NCBI GenBank assembly: GCA_036250195.1 | Contig: JAVHZZ010000006.1 | Location: 156,724,224 to 156,788,223, forward strand | Origin: Mixophyes australis | Lineage: Eukaryota; Chordata; Amphibia; Anura; Limnodynastidae | Length of the DNA: 64,000 nt | Direction of reading: 5' to 3' | Shown here: piece by piece, positions 31,393 through 42,850 of the stretch | Layout: every line of letters begins with the position of its first letter | How positions within the stretch are numbered: position 1 is the stretch's first letter | Notes under the pieces: model-generated | Database searches by the model: none | Seen by the model: the letters and a program-made list of their open reading frames with translations, nothing else | Told to the model about the DNA's origin: nothing | Made by a program: the position numbers and the translations under genes

Positions 31393-32892
31393 CAGAGCCG
31401 TAACAAGGGTGGTGCGGGCGGTGCCGTCGCCCCGGGCGCAAGCCCAAGGGGGCGCAGCAGCTGCCCGCTACCTACCCCTGTAAATTCAGCCACCGGACCT
31501 GTGGCGGTCAGGTACTCCTGACCGCCGATATAACGGAGGAAAAGCGTCCCGTTGCCTAGCAACGGGACGCGCGCACTGCGCATGCACGGTCGTGGAACTC
31601 GGAAGTTACGTCCCGTTGCCACGGGGATGCGACGGACGAGTCAGGCGTCCGCTCCCGACACCTAGCATGGTGTGAGAGCGGCGCCTGACAAAGACATTAT
31701 TAGTGTACTGATAAAATGTGAAATTAACAAAACAGTCATCTTCAACACTTTTTGAAAACGTGCAAGCATTTTAAATATGATGGGATATCCCATGTTCCTC
31801 TGGCTAAAGGGAGGTCTCAGACTCTGGACATGTGGAAGACACATGTGGAAAACAGCTTCATCCAGGTATTTTTGAATCCCCATTTATCAATATTGCTGTT
31901 GTTTTCATGCTAACACATTAGTAGTTGGCATTGCCAACATATCTAACCCATCATTCTGTAACATGATATATTTGTGACATATGGTGGAAATGATTTCATA
32001 TTAGGAAACATTTATGAGAATAGGTCCCCTTTAGATTAGTCATAATGAGTAGTATTCTGTAAGGAGCGCTGCCATCACATGCACTTCCTGGGAGCTCCAC
32101 CTTTCCTGTGTCCCATGTCTTCATTACTGTTCCACCCATGGTGTCTCTAATAAACTTACTTGTACAACTACAAGGTTAAAATGCTTCCTAAGAGCCACAA
32201 ATCCATTTGTTTTCCACGTTCATTAGGCTTTAATTTATTGACTTAAACATATTCTCTTAAAGCTTTTACTAAATAAATTGTTTTATCTTCCTGTTTCCCT
32301 GTGTATTTTTCAGCTGTGCATTTATATCATCAGGTTGCGTTCTTTATTTTTGTTGCCCTAGGAATTGTCTTGAAGCCGATCTATAGAGATGTCTCTGTCT
32401 CTTATGCCAGAGCAGTGGAAAGACACTTTTCCTGATGATATAAGTTAGTGGCTGAAAAACACAGATTAAAAACAGAATGTTCTAGCCAAATACTTAGTAA
32501 AAACTGCATGAGGGCATGCACATGCCGATAAATCAAATTCACATGAAGATGGTCTGCTCCTTTCAGGAGCTTTGAAAAGTATTTTTCTAAGTTTTAAGAC
32601 CAGTGCAGCTCCTTTTGATAAATACCTATGATTATGCCTATGTGTTGACAATATTGTTATTAAAATGAGTACAGGCAGTTTATTGGAAGTGTTCCCTTTT
32701 CCTATTTAGAGAGCCTAGCAACAGGGAGAATTTAAAGGCTGTTTCCCTTATTTTTAATTTTTTATTTAAAGTGCTAGCCACACCCCCGCATTAGGTTGGC
32801 CACACCCACTTGCCAAATGTTACTCCCACTTAGATGGGGGGCGCCGGTGCTCTGTCTCGCCCAGGGCACTAAAATGTCTAGTTACGGCACTG
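31393..32892. mobile_element. hAT transposon, 1500 bp, perfect 8-bp TSD
   Basis: Ends CAGAGCCGTAACAAGGGTGG and CACTAAAATGTCTAGTTACGGCACTG are imperfect inverted repeats of the same family as 10798-10963. GTCCTACT flanks both sides (31385-31392, 32893-32900). Inside are a GC-rich left part (GCCCCGGGCGC) and an AT-rich middle with no transposase; minus-strand ORFs of 60-76 codons show no hAT motif. It sits at a gag-protease junction of the gypsy element. Confidence 0.92.
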
Positions 32893-32900
32893 GTCCTACT

Positions 32901-33120
32901 TGTGGCCTTCCAAAGTGTATGTATTCCGTGCTCTACTGCGATTCGGTCTCCCATAGGCAAACCATAGGCTTTTCCCCCCCATAGCGCTTAATAGAATTGG
33001 GACTTGTTTCTCTGCAACAATACTATTTGCCACAAAATACTGTTTCAGTCTTTCTGTATACAGCAGCCAGTCATCCTTTTCTATGTCAAAGTCACTTAAT
33101 GTGATTATGTGCATAGCCAT
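32901..33120 (-). pseudogene. Ty3/gypsy gag N-terminal fragment
   Basis: Starts at ATG 33120 (minus) and reads MAMHIITLSDFDIEKDDWLL, then YTERLKQYFVANSI, LLSAMGGKSL. This is the start of the gag of a common vertebrate gypsy lineage. After about 73 residues it passes directly into protease across the hAT insertion, so most of gag, including any zinc knuckle, was lost before the hAT element arrived. Confidence 0.75.
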
Positions 33121-33239
33121 AGTAGCGGTTCCTTACCAGTGCTTGTAGCTGCACAGAGTGCACATCGTTTTTCCTACAATGCTGCCACTCCACATCCCTT
33201 CTGGTCTGGTAATGTAGCCTGGGTCCATTAGCCACTCGT

Positions 33240-33465
33240 CGCCAATCGTACTGTCTCTGTATGTGCTCATTCATACCAGCAGAACATGGAGACCAAGAGC
33301 TGTGCTGTGCATACTGTGAAGCACATTTACTCAAAACGAAGACAAACATAAAGCAATACGTTTTGCAGCAGGTTGCAAAACAGCACAATAAAACAGCAAA
33401 GTGGTAAAAAATGGTGTTGCAGGCAAGAACAGCAATGTGTATCTGGCAGAGCCAGATTACAATAT
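33240..33465 (-). mobile_element. Probable 5' LTR and primer site of the gypsy element
   Basis: Matches 26440-26690. Between it and gag lies TGGCGACGAGTGGC (minus strand, about 33232-33219), a likely primer-binding site by position. Left and right limits are approximate. Confidence 0.55.
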
Positions 33466-33524
33466 CCACAGACCACAGTACCACAGGGCAGATACCTACA
33501 TCAATGACCACCATTTAACTCTCT

Positions 33525-34730
33525 GTGCCTGATTCATCAAGGCACGTATTCAGGCTTTTCATACTCCCAAATTCATCAAGGCATGGATATGTGTGCTTTT
33601 GAAATCGGGGGCGTGTGCTGTGCTCTAACCGTACTTGCCTAATCTCCCGAAATTTCTGGGAGGCTCCCGAATTTCAGGGAGTCCTCCCGGACCCTAATAG
33701 AAGTAATAGACCTTAATAGAAGTCGCGATGACAGTAAACTATAGTGCCGGACAGCTCTTCAGTCGAAATCTCTAGCGGTCACCATGCTGCTCCATCTGCA
33801 CAGTCGATTTAAAGGTAAGTCTATTAATATTTACATCGGTTTTTAACACTTTCATTTTTTATTTGTAGGTCAAGTGGGTGTCGTAATTGTGGTAATCGTA
33901 TTAACGATTACCACCGACTTAAACATCATACTCAGAAGGAATATAACTGTATAGCTGAGAACTTCTACTATTCATACTCTGAAGAAAAGGTATATTTTTA
34001 AGAAAACAATATTATAAATCTTCATATAAATTATATTTCTAACCAATTATTTTGTTATTTGCTGCTTTAGCCCTTATCTACAAAAACAGAAATTTGCATA
34101 ACATGGGTAGTGTGAGAGTATAAAATAATTGATAGTTATTAAGATGTACAAATATGTGAAATGCCTTAAAAAAAACAAAAAACTATACAGGACTACACTT
34201 TGAAGAAAAAAAACAGATGCTTCCTATGAAACAGACAGCAGCAGAATGCCAGACTGAAGGAAGCAGCTGGCAGGAAAAGCATGTAATGCTGAACAGAGGA
34301 TGTGGGCTTATATGTATATTTGCTGAGCTAAAGAGATTTCCTTATATGTCCTTGTCGTTAACCAGTTAATGCTGGTCACTATGTGATCAGTTTGCATGGA
34401 CCCTCAGAGCTGAATTTGAAACTGCAACACCTCGTTTGTGTTTCATTTCTCCACTTTGCTGTCGACGGCAAAATACCACATAGGAAATCAGGTTATCAGA
34501 GATTGATAGTAGGGGCACCAAGCCTCGGTACCCCGACAGTAGCATAGCTCCCTCACAGCACTGCGACCCAGGCTGGCTGGGCTGGGAGGCAGAAGGGCAT
34601 CTGGGCCCCGGGCAAGTCCCATAGTGGGCTACCTTAGGCTGCGTCACTGGGCCTCCTGCATTTTTGTTATCCTTTAAAGTAGGATGCTGAGTTGAGTCTT
34701 GCCCCCCAGGCTAAAACTTGCCAGCCCTCC
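33525..34730. other. Unassigned, with repeat scraps
   Basis: Contains partial MITE ends (GCCTGATTCATCAAGGCA at 33527; TCTCCCGAAATTTCTGGGAGGC at 33640) but no gene. The segment 34540-34720 is GC-rich with GGGGGGCAAG-type words resembling another transposon end. Confidence 0.4.
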
Positions 34731-34734
34731 CCTG

Positions 34735-34970
34735 CTGGGGCCATGGGTTTGATTCCAACCAAGACATCATATGTGTGGAGTTTGGGTGTCCTCCCTATGT
34801 TTCTCACGGTCCAAAAAAACACACTGGTAGATTAATTGGCTACTGACAAAAAAAGACCTAAGTTTTTGTGGTAGGGAATTTAGATGGGGAGAAGGGACTG
34901 ATGTGAATGATTCAATGTTCTCTGTACAATGCTGCAAAATATAGTCGCAATGTATAAATATAATAACGAT
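34735..34970 (+). repeat. SINE-like interspersed repeat
   Basis: GTTTGATTCCAACC, TGTGTGGAGTTTGG, CTATGTTTCTCACGGTCC, ACTGGTAGATTAATTGGCTAC, GGGACTGATGTGAATGA and TCTCTGTACAATGCTGC follow in the order seen at 9290-9600. Confidence 0.65.
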
Positions 34971-35376
34971 AGCAACCTTTCCTACTTGCCTGCCCCATCA
35001 GCCTCTGCAGAGCAGTGGAGAGAAAGCTCTGACCATTTTGTGAGCAAATGATGGCACTTGGTGAACCTAGGTGATCGCCTACAGCCTCAGAGTTAAGGAG
35101 GCCTTAAAACATTGAATGAGTGACAGTGTGGTGCCCCCACACTGAGTGCTGGAATAAGTGCTGGGTGCTGAAATTATGGGGAAATGCCTTATCTCGTGGG
35201 GTAAATAATTTCACTGCAGCATCCTAGTGTTGCTGAGTTACTGCAAAATTGGGATAAGAGTTGCTAATGGCTCCACAAGCGGTACTGTCTGCTGCCTCTG
35301 AAAACTATGTGCACCGTTTTTCCCTTGAGAGACTCCTTGTTTCTTTAACTAATTTTCTCATCATTTCCCATATTTA

Positions 35377-35700
35377 AGGGCCTGATTCATTAAGGAAATT
35401 AAAGCAAGAAAATGGAATCACTTTAAATCTTGGCAAAACCATGTTGTTTTTGAGGGGGGGGGGTATATTTAAATGTTTGGATATATTTATAGTTGGGATA
35501 GAGCATGTCCTAGATCAACTTTAAATTTCAGCTAATTTCAAATTAAGTTATCAAGAACTTGTGTGCTACATGAAAAATCAGACAGTATATATCTTATGTG
35601 CAAAAAAAATAAACTCATTTGCACCCCTTGTATTGTAACATGGTTTTGTGCAGGAGAAAACTTAAGTTAAAAAAGTACTTTCCTTAATTAATCAGGCCCT
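35377..35700. mobile_element. MITE with AGGGCCTGATTCATTAAGG ends
   Basis: Inverted ends AGGGCCTGATTCATTAAGGA and TCCTTAATTAATCAGGCCCT. The interior (GTGTGCTACATGAAAAATCAG, TTTGCACCCCTTG) matches the MITE at 46640-46825. Confidence 0.85.
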
Positions 35701-36342
35701 AAGACTCTTGATACACCCAAATGAAAAGGATAAGTGGGCGTAGGTACCTACATCTGTTTTACTTTACTTGGTACCTAAAACAAGGAATAGGGATGGATTT
35801 TACAGATTGAGCAAATTTTAGGTCACAATGTTGTCCCAGTTTTACGTATTGTAAGTCAAGGCATTTATTGTTTTTAATTTTTTTTGTGAAATCTCCTGTA
35901 TTTTGTAGCTCGTGACTGAAATTTTGTTTGTACTAGAGTTAAAAGCTTAGACCTTTGTGTTTTTCTAGAATTACTAAACTGAGGGGGCTTCTGGGCTGGT
36001 TGCTATGACACCTGAATGTCGTAAGAGAGCCATTTTCTATAGTATTAACATGCTAATAGCAGGGAAGGTTTTTCTCAAGCATTAAAAGAGTTATTTAGAT
36101 CTCAACGCAGTGAGTGCAAGAATATTTCCAAGATAGCACAGTGATTTATATTACGCACATGGCAGGATCTGTGAAACCATTCAGTCTGTGAAATACTGGA
36201 CAATATGCCCAAAGAATGTTTATATCATTCTAAGTAAAAATCACATCGGGCTTCATTTAGTGTGTGATGCGTTTTGTCCCCTGAAAGTACACATAAAAAT
36301 TCTGTCACAATAATTGTGGGCCTACGTGTGTATGATGAGTTG
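35701..36342. other. Unassigned stretch
   Basis: AT-rich; nothing recognised. Confidence 0.4.
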
Positions 36343-36391
<49 letters not shown>

Positions 36392-36570
36392 CATTCTACT
36401 GTAGTTATAGAGTGCCAACATATTTAATGGAGCTGTAAATTGGCGGGGATCATAATACAAATAAATAACACAATAACATAAAACAGATGATAAGATGAAG
36501 CTGCTGAAATTACCTTACAATCTAAGAGGTGTGGGGACCAATTGCTACATAAGAAAATGCAATAACAATT
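36343..36570 (-). repeat. (TTA)n and adjoining SINE-like repeat
   Basis: About 16 TTA units followed by TAGAGTGCCAACATATTTAATGGAGCTGTA and TTACCTTACAATCTAAG, which looks like the reverse of a SINE-like repeat with an (ATA)n tail. Confidence 0.6.
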
Positions 36571-37559
36571 GCAGTTGTTGGTGGGGAAAGTGTATGGCTA
36601 CTGTAAGGCAAAAGCATTATTATCAACCAATATTAAAGCCGTCATTGTAGAAATCTTAAGGCAGTGTGCTGCTGGCAATGAAGACTGTGCTTCATCATTT
36701 ATCTTTCAGTAATCATATGGGAGCTGTTTAGTGCTGTCAGGTGATTGGACAAGGCCAATATTAGTAACCTTCATATTGCATATATGAACAGGCCCAATAG
36801 TCCTATTAATTTGGAATGGAATATGCTTGGCCACTCCAGGCCAATTGGCTGATTCAGTTATGTTTTGCTGCACGTTTGACTACCTTAAAGGCAAAATCTG
36901 GCTCAGAAGATGGGTACAACTCATAATATATTAGGAAAGTTACTACGCAATAATCCCTGGTAAACCTTGTTTTTGTCCAACCCAGACTGCTTACATTCGC
37001 CTTGTGGAAATAAATATGGTTTGTGTCCTTGATGGACTACCTCCCTAACTCATTCAACGACACGGTTCCTACCTTTCACAACACATGGAGTTCCTGGTAC
37101 CTCTACAATATTTCTCCTGTTCCAATAGCTTCTTAGTTAATTTTCCTGCCTAGCTCTTATCCTGTTGATAACCCCTTAAATCTCATCTTTCTCTTGCATC
37201 CAACTTTTTACATTTTTCTTTACTATTTTTTTGTTATATACATCTTTTTACAGATTTAATCTGTTTACTGAATATTGTGTGTTCTATATTGATTGAATCT
37301 TAATATGAGATAAGGCATCCCTCCTCATATCAGAGCTGTCTCCTAATTGTAAAGATTAACTAAGTAATAAACCTTTATTATTCAATTTAATGTATCTTAA
37401 GTGAGAGGGATATGTCCTTAACTCCACAGAATGAATGAGCTACATGTGCTCACTGCAATGTGCTCATTGGCCCAATCATATCCCATCCTGAATGGTTACC
37501 TATGGTAAACAACTCCCCTCGGCTGATTTTCTATTCTTGTTTGAATAGCCTTTAGAGTT
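36571..37559. other. Unassigned stretch
   Basis: No gene or repeat boundary recognised. Confidence 0.4.
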
Positions 37560-37860
37560 GCTGCAGATTTCAAGTCCTTATTGGAATTTAAGATAGGAGT
37601 GGATCTATATAAGGAGCACATGTTGCTGTGCTCTCTCAATCACTTAAGGACAGTGTTGAATAGGGGTGACGACTCCTGGTGGACAAGTCGAGGATTGTGT
37701 CTTCTTCCCTGCTCTTGGAAGTCTCCGTGGATCTTGTTGTTTTGTGAGGCAGTTAAAAATAGGAAGTCATTGGACTGGGTCCTGTCTAGCTGGTAGAGGA
37801 ATAAACATTGCAGCGAATGAGTGGGTGCACACTGTAATGAATAGGTATTTTAAGTAGAGG
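37560..37860 (+). other. Promoter- and poly(A)-bearing segment, possible LTR
   Basis: TATATAAGGAG at 37606 is followed 195 bases later by AATAAA at 37800. This spacing fits an LTR U3-R structure or a tiny retrocopy. No TG..CA ends or target duplication were found, and the frame of 71 codons shows no motif. Confidence 0.25.
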
Positions 37861-38341
37861 GGGGAGAAGTAAAAGGCAGCATAGCGCTTCAGAATCACTA
37901 GACACACCCCTGGAGGTCTTACCACATCCCCTTTGTGACATGACAATGCCCCCATTGTGGCATAGTCAGTTTCCCCTTCACTGTCTATCTCGATTCGAAG
38001 AACTACAAAGTTGGAAGTTATATTCATCTTGACAACACAAACTTGAATAGAGTTGATTGTTAGCAAATCCTACCTGATCATTTTTTAACATAACCACCGC
38101 TTTTTTATGTGTGGCACCCATTAACTGGTTCATTAACAGAAAGCACATGGTGCTCTTGTTTAGAAATAAAGAAAACTATTAAGACAATCCAACAATTATG
38201 TATTAAACAAAATGTCCACACAGACATATTAATGTCTAGACTATAGAGATAATAAATTGCTAGGAGATTAAAAAAAATTGTATAAGGTAAAAATATGTTT
38301 GATGTGTAATAAACTGTAAAGTAAATGAAACTACATATATG
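37861..38341. other. Unassigned stretch
   Basis: Nothing recognised. Confidence 0.4.
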
Positions 38342-39081
38342 TGTTATCGTGCTGGCCTGATCACCAACCCACAGAACTAGATGATGGAGATCTTCGCCTA
38401 TAGCAGCCGCCTTTCCCTTAGAGCTAGATGCGCTCACCAGTTGTCAGATGCCACCAGGACTTAGCTCCAAGTGTATTGTAGGTTGGTAATGCAGGACCAC
38501 AGCGGCAGGCTAGGAGACTGGTAGAAGGCAGCGGGTAGTTAAAACGATAGCCAAGGTCAAGGGTCACAGGCAAGCAGGGTGATCGATAAACACGCCAGGG
38601 GTCGGGGTCACAGGCACAGTAGCAAAGTCCAAGGTACAGGCAAGAAGTGTCAGGGTCACGAGCAAAACAGGAAGAGTCCAAATAATCCAAGCAGGGGTCA
38701 TACACGGGAGGTCAAACAGAGTATCCACAGGACAGGGCAAGGAAACAGGAGCAGGTCCGCAGACTAGGATAGACACACTATAACCGGCAGTGAGGCTTCA
38801 GACCTCACTGCTTTAAATACTACTGGCCACCAATCAGAGCCTAGCTCTAAACCCATCCACAGCCCCCTGTTAAATTAATAAACTACACTAATCAATTAGC
38901 CCACAGGCTAGTAACGTACTGCGCGCGCGCCTGGCCTCCCTATCTTGGCAGGACGTGGCGCGGGGGAGACTTCAGCGTCTTAGGCGGAAATGACGTGTTG
39001 GTCATCAAGGTGACGGCCGGGACGCCAGAGGGCACAGAAGGCGAGCTGCGGTGGCTATGAGTACCGCCATGGATCTTAACA
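38342..39081 (-). mobile_element. Solo LTR, 740 bp, perfect 5-bp TSD
   Basis: On the minus strand it starts TGTTAAGATCCATGGCGG and ends CAGCACGATAACA. ATATG flanks both sides (38337-38341, 39082-39086), the 5-bp duplication expected of gypsy-type integration. The left 310 bases match 63683-64000. No internal part is attached. Confidence 0.9.
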
Positions 39082-39988
39082 ATATGTAGATCAATAAATG
39101 CATAATTTTGCAGAAATATAATATTAAATAATGTTCATGCTACATTTGAGACACAATTTTCCTTTACATTTATATTTTCTCAGTGGTTGTGTTTATGGAG
39201 AACAGAAAAATATATTCTTACAGTGATTTGATTAAAAATACCAACTTACTAATCACTATCACTATGCAGTTTCCTTCTCAAGTAATATACTTTTCCATGT
39301 CCTCCAATATTAGGCTTTACATCTCCAGCCACAAGCCACAATTGCTTTATACACCTCATGATACAAATGGTTCTACTAAGAAAATATGTCCTTACTTATT
39401 TGCCACAGTACACAAGTTTGTGTATGGAAATTCAGCCTATAATTATATTTTCTATGTCCTACTGAATTTGAAGATGCTGCTATACATATATACCTTTCAT
39501 AAAATTCTTGCTTTATAATTCACAGAGGTTTAAATAACACCGTCCGACTCCTCTATACATTGTTCGGCATTGGCTCGAAGAGCTGCTCTGACTCCTCGAA
39601 GATCTGCTGCACATATACAGCGCTATTATACTGCATAGTGTTGATGTCCTCTGTTCACGCACACAACCTCCTTCTGTCGATTTGCTTATTACTTTAAATA
39701 TCCAATCAAATAAACACGCTGACACCAGATTAAGTTTGGAAAAAGGTCACAATTTATTAATTATAAATTTGCTGAAAAACGGTGGCTGCAAGAGCAGGGC
39801 AGTCAGCAGCTTAAATGTAAAGCCATTACAGGTGGAAGGTCAGATCATTTCACCACCGACCTAGTATATAATCCTTAACTATTGGCCGGTGCAAAATTCT
39901 GGCAACACAATGACTACACCCCTTCTGGACCTAACAGTGACATGCCCACACAAAGCAGGTCAAGGGGTCCTCCTCACAAAAGGACAAA
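39082..39988. other. Unassigned, with one arm of a distant inverted pair
   Basis: The segment 39498-39559 is an inverted copy of 41628-41690 (shared AATTCACAG.GGTTTAAATAACAC and CCGACTCCTCTATAC). No gene. Confidence 0.5.
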
Positions 39989-40160
39989 GGGCTATATTTA
40001 CTAAACTGCGGATTTTAAAAAGTGGAGATGTTGCCTATAGCAACTAATCAGATTCTAGATGTAATATTTTGTACTAAATAAATGATAACTGTAATCTGAT
40101 TGCTTGCCATAGGCAACATCTCCATTTTTTTCAAACTTGCAGTTTAGTAAATCTAGCCCC
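39989..40160. mobile_element. Foldback MITE (TTTAGTAAAT..AGCCC ends)
   Basis: Inverted ends GGGCTATATTTACTAAACTG and CAGTTTAGTAAATCTAGCCC around GATGTTGCCTATAGCAAC and CATAGGCAACATCTCC. Same family as 26203-26378. Confidence 0.85.
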
Positions 40161-41432
40161 AAAAGTCTGGTTGCTTCGAAGTGAGTAGTGATCCGTTGTC
40201 AATCCGCGGAAGCACCATATGCTCACTAGTTGCTGACTGCAATGCTCTCCAACAACTGTGCCTTGTCTGAACAGGAACAAAGAGAGGGTTAGCTCAAACA
40301 CAGAAATCATGACAATAGCAGGGTAGGAGGGAGGTTTCCGGGGCATGAAGAAAAGACCCAGCATTCACTGGTACAAGAATATATGAAGAAGTCTGGACAC
40401 TCCCAGTGGATGCTTATTGGCTGGGTATGCAGAAAACAACCCTGACACAAACATGATTTTAAGTGTATTTGGCTTATGGCCTCTCTTGTCATAGGTTGGG
40501 TTGGCTACGAATTTCCGATGGTCGCAATACAAACGGAAATAATATTGACATTAAAATAGCGACAGGCTAAATGCCTGCATTTGAATTTCGCCAAAACTAA
40601 TAAAATACTGACATTTACTTGATGACAGTAAAAATGCCGACAGTCACAATGTCGTTATTATTGCGGCAATGCCAGCTGGTCTGGCGACCCACCAGCAGTA
40701 TGCAGTGACAAAATTAAATAAATAAGGAGGGGGAGGGAAGAAGCACTTGCTATGGTGCCACTAGCCCTGGCTGGCTAAGCCTATGGCTGGTTGGTTGGAT
40801 GAGAATCGAGGGGACTCCATGCTGTTTGTCCCCTCAATTTTCCACCGACCATGATTAGGCTGCCAGCACTAGGGTTAATATGACCAGGGAGGAGTATGCT
40901 TCCCCCCCCTTTATCTATTTATTTTGATCACTGTTTACTGTCGGTGAGTCCAGCGGCTTTATTGCCTCCGGATCCGCTGGCATTGACGTTTTAATAAGTC
41001 GAATGCAAAAAGAAGACAGAGAATGTGTATTACGGAGGCACTCTATGATTTCCATAACTAGATTTAAAATGTCATCCTTTATTAATATACATTAAAACTA
41101 ATACATATGAGTACTGAAAGACTTGTTTCCATAAGTTATTAGGCCTAATAATAGATATATAATCTCATAAAGACTTATAGCGAAATATTAAGCCACGTCG
41201 CTGTTATTATTGTATTATTATATATCATATGATTGTCTTAAAAATGCCTATGCTCTTTATATATGAAAAATAACTGACCTTCCTTTGTACCAAACAATAA
41301 AAGAATTGTATATTCAAAATATGTTTCTTTATATAAATAATAACCTTTCTTTTCAGCAAACAGTAAAGGATTTTGATTTTCCAAAAAGTCTCCATTTGTT
41401 ATGTTTATCTTTGTTTTAAATAATATTATTGT
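40161..41432. other. Unassigned stretch
   Basis: No gene. About 40500-41010 contains GTCGGCATTTTT-like and GACATT words in both orientations, suggesting a decayed foldback element without definable ends. Confidence 0.4.
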
Positions 41433-41627
41433 TGGGCAGCAGAGTGGCTAAGTGATTAGCACTTGTGCCTCACAGCACTGGGGTCATGAGTTCATGTGTT
41501 TGCGTGGGTTTCCTCCAGGTGCTCCGGTTTCCTCCCACACTCTAAAAACATACTTGTAGGTTAATTGGTTGCTATCAAATTGACCCTAGACTTTCTCTAT
41601 CTGTCTGTCCAGACCATGCCTAATAAA
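41433..41627 (+). repeat. SINE-like interspersed repeat
   Basis: GGGCAGCAGAGTGGCTAAGTG, CTCACAGCACTGGGGTCATGAG, GCGTGGGTTTCCTCCAGGTG, CTCCGGTTTCCTCCCACACTC, ACATACTTGTAGGTTAATTGG. This is the best-preserved 5' half of the family seen at 9290-9600. Confidence 0.7.
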
Positions 41628-41705
41628 GTATAGAGGAGTCGGACAGTGTTATTTAAACCACTGTGAATTATGAAGTAAGTCTGATGAAAAATTCTTATTT
41701 ATTAC

Positions 41706-42411
41706 TGTTAGAAAAAAAATATTTGGATGAAGCAGGTAAACTAATAATTTCTGTACATTCCGACCAGATGCGATGGCGATGCGAATTGTATGCAATGTAA
41801 TTTTTACTATAAAATTGATAAAAATGTGTTTAATAGTTATTATAATCTTTTTAAATAAAATATATTGTGGTGAACAAAGTGCCAAATAATGTTTCTAACC
41901 TCTAAATTATATCGTGTTTGGCATCACTCCACTTGCAAATTAATGAGAACGCTTCTGGTGCTTTTTATGTAGCGTTCGCATTTTGCAAACTCTAGTTATG
42001 AATAATAATATAATTTTTCCATACTCAAATAGCAAGCTCTAAAGGATCATTAAGAACCAGTTTAAGGACATTTGGCATTCCTGAGAACAGTGACCAGAAG
42101 AATCCACCAATTCCATGTCAAGTATCAGAGAGTGCAAGGCCCTTAAACCAATGAATGAAGACTTTACAATTATAATTGTGTGTCAGTGTGATGTCACTAC
42201 ATTTACAACTATACTGTGTATAAATGTAAGTTCTGGTTATTGGAGGCAGGAGTGTTCTGATTGAAGCTTGAGTTGGTACTGACTGTTCGCATGCGTATGC
42301 ATACCAAACTTTGCTTTCTTTTTATGCTTTACTAATAAAACCTTATGTGCTTTAGAACCACAGCAATCGCATCGGAAAATCTTTATTGGTAATGATAATA
42401 CGGACATGACA
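41706..42411 (+). repeat. 5' LTR of the endogenous retrovirus
   Basis: Begins TGTTAGAAAAAA and ends ACGGACATGACA. TATAAA at 42219-42224 and AATAAA at 42334-42339 mark U3 and R. Single-base and short indel differences from the 3' LTR show that it is not recent. Confidence 0.88.
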
Positions 42412-42414
42412 GCG

Positions 42415-42432
42415 TGGGGGCTCGTGAGCAGG
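42415..42432 (+). promoter_or_regulatory. Retroviral primer-binding site, tRNA-Pro type
   Basis: TGGGGGCTCGT, three bases after the LTR, matches the first 11 bases of the proline-tRNA primer site used by many gammaretroviruses; the following bases do not match. Confidence 0.7.
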
Positions 42433-42850
42433 TCTTCACATTACTCTATGACTCGCAGACCTAGAGTTTGGTTTAGCAACAAATGGTGAAGATGCATCAT
42501 CTAAGGTAAGAACACATATCGTTCTAGGCTTTTATTTTTACATCCTGTGTTGTTAAACCAAATTCCTGCTTTGAGAGTCTATCAATGATGCTGGAGGGAA
42601 CCTTGAGGGACAAAGGTAATATCGTTTTACACAGTCCTAGTCTGCGTTTGCTGTGCATAGCCTTTGTTTGTTTAAATAGCACACGTTAAGTTTATATACT
42701 GCCACAAATTTATCCATTGATATATAAGAAACTTTGTTTTGTTTTGTAATAATATAATATGTTGACAACTATTGGAAAAAGTTTACAAACCGAGCGTGTT
42801 TGTGAGAGTGTACATATGTGTGGAGTGCAGCGAATAGATTAGGTTATATT
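42433..42850 (+). other. Leader and deleted gag region
   Basis: Only about 420 bases separate the primer site from protease-like sequence. No matrix, capsid or zinc-knuckle motif is visible, so gag was deleted. Confidence 0.6.

Noticed and set aside
37581..37857. Two overlapping plus-strand ORFs downstream of a TATA box
   Set aside because: No known motif and the TATA/poly(A) spacing fits an LTR better than a gene.
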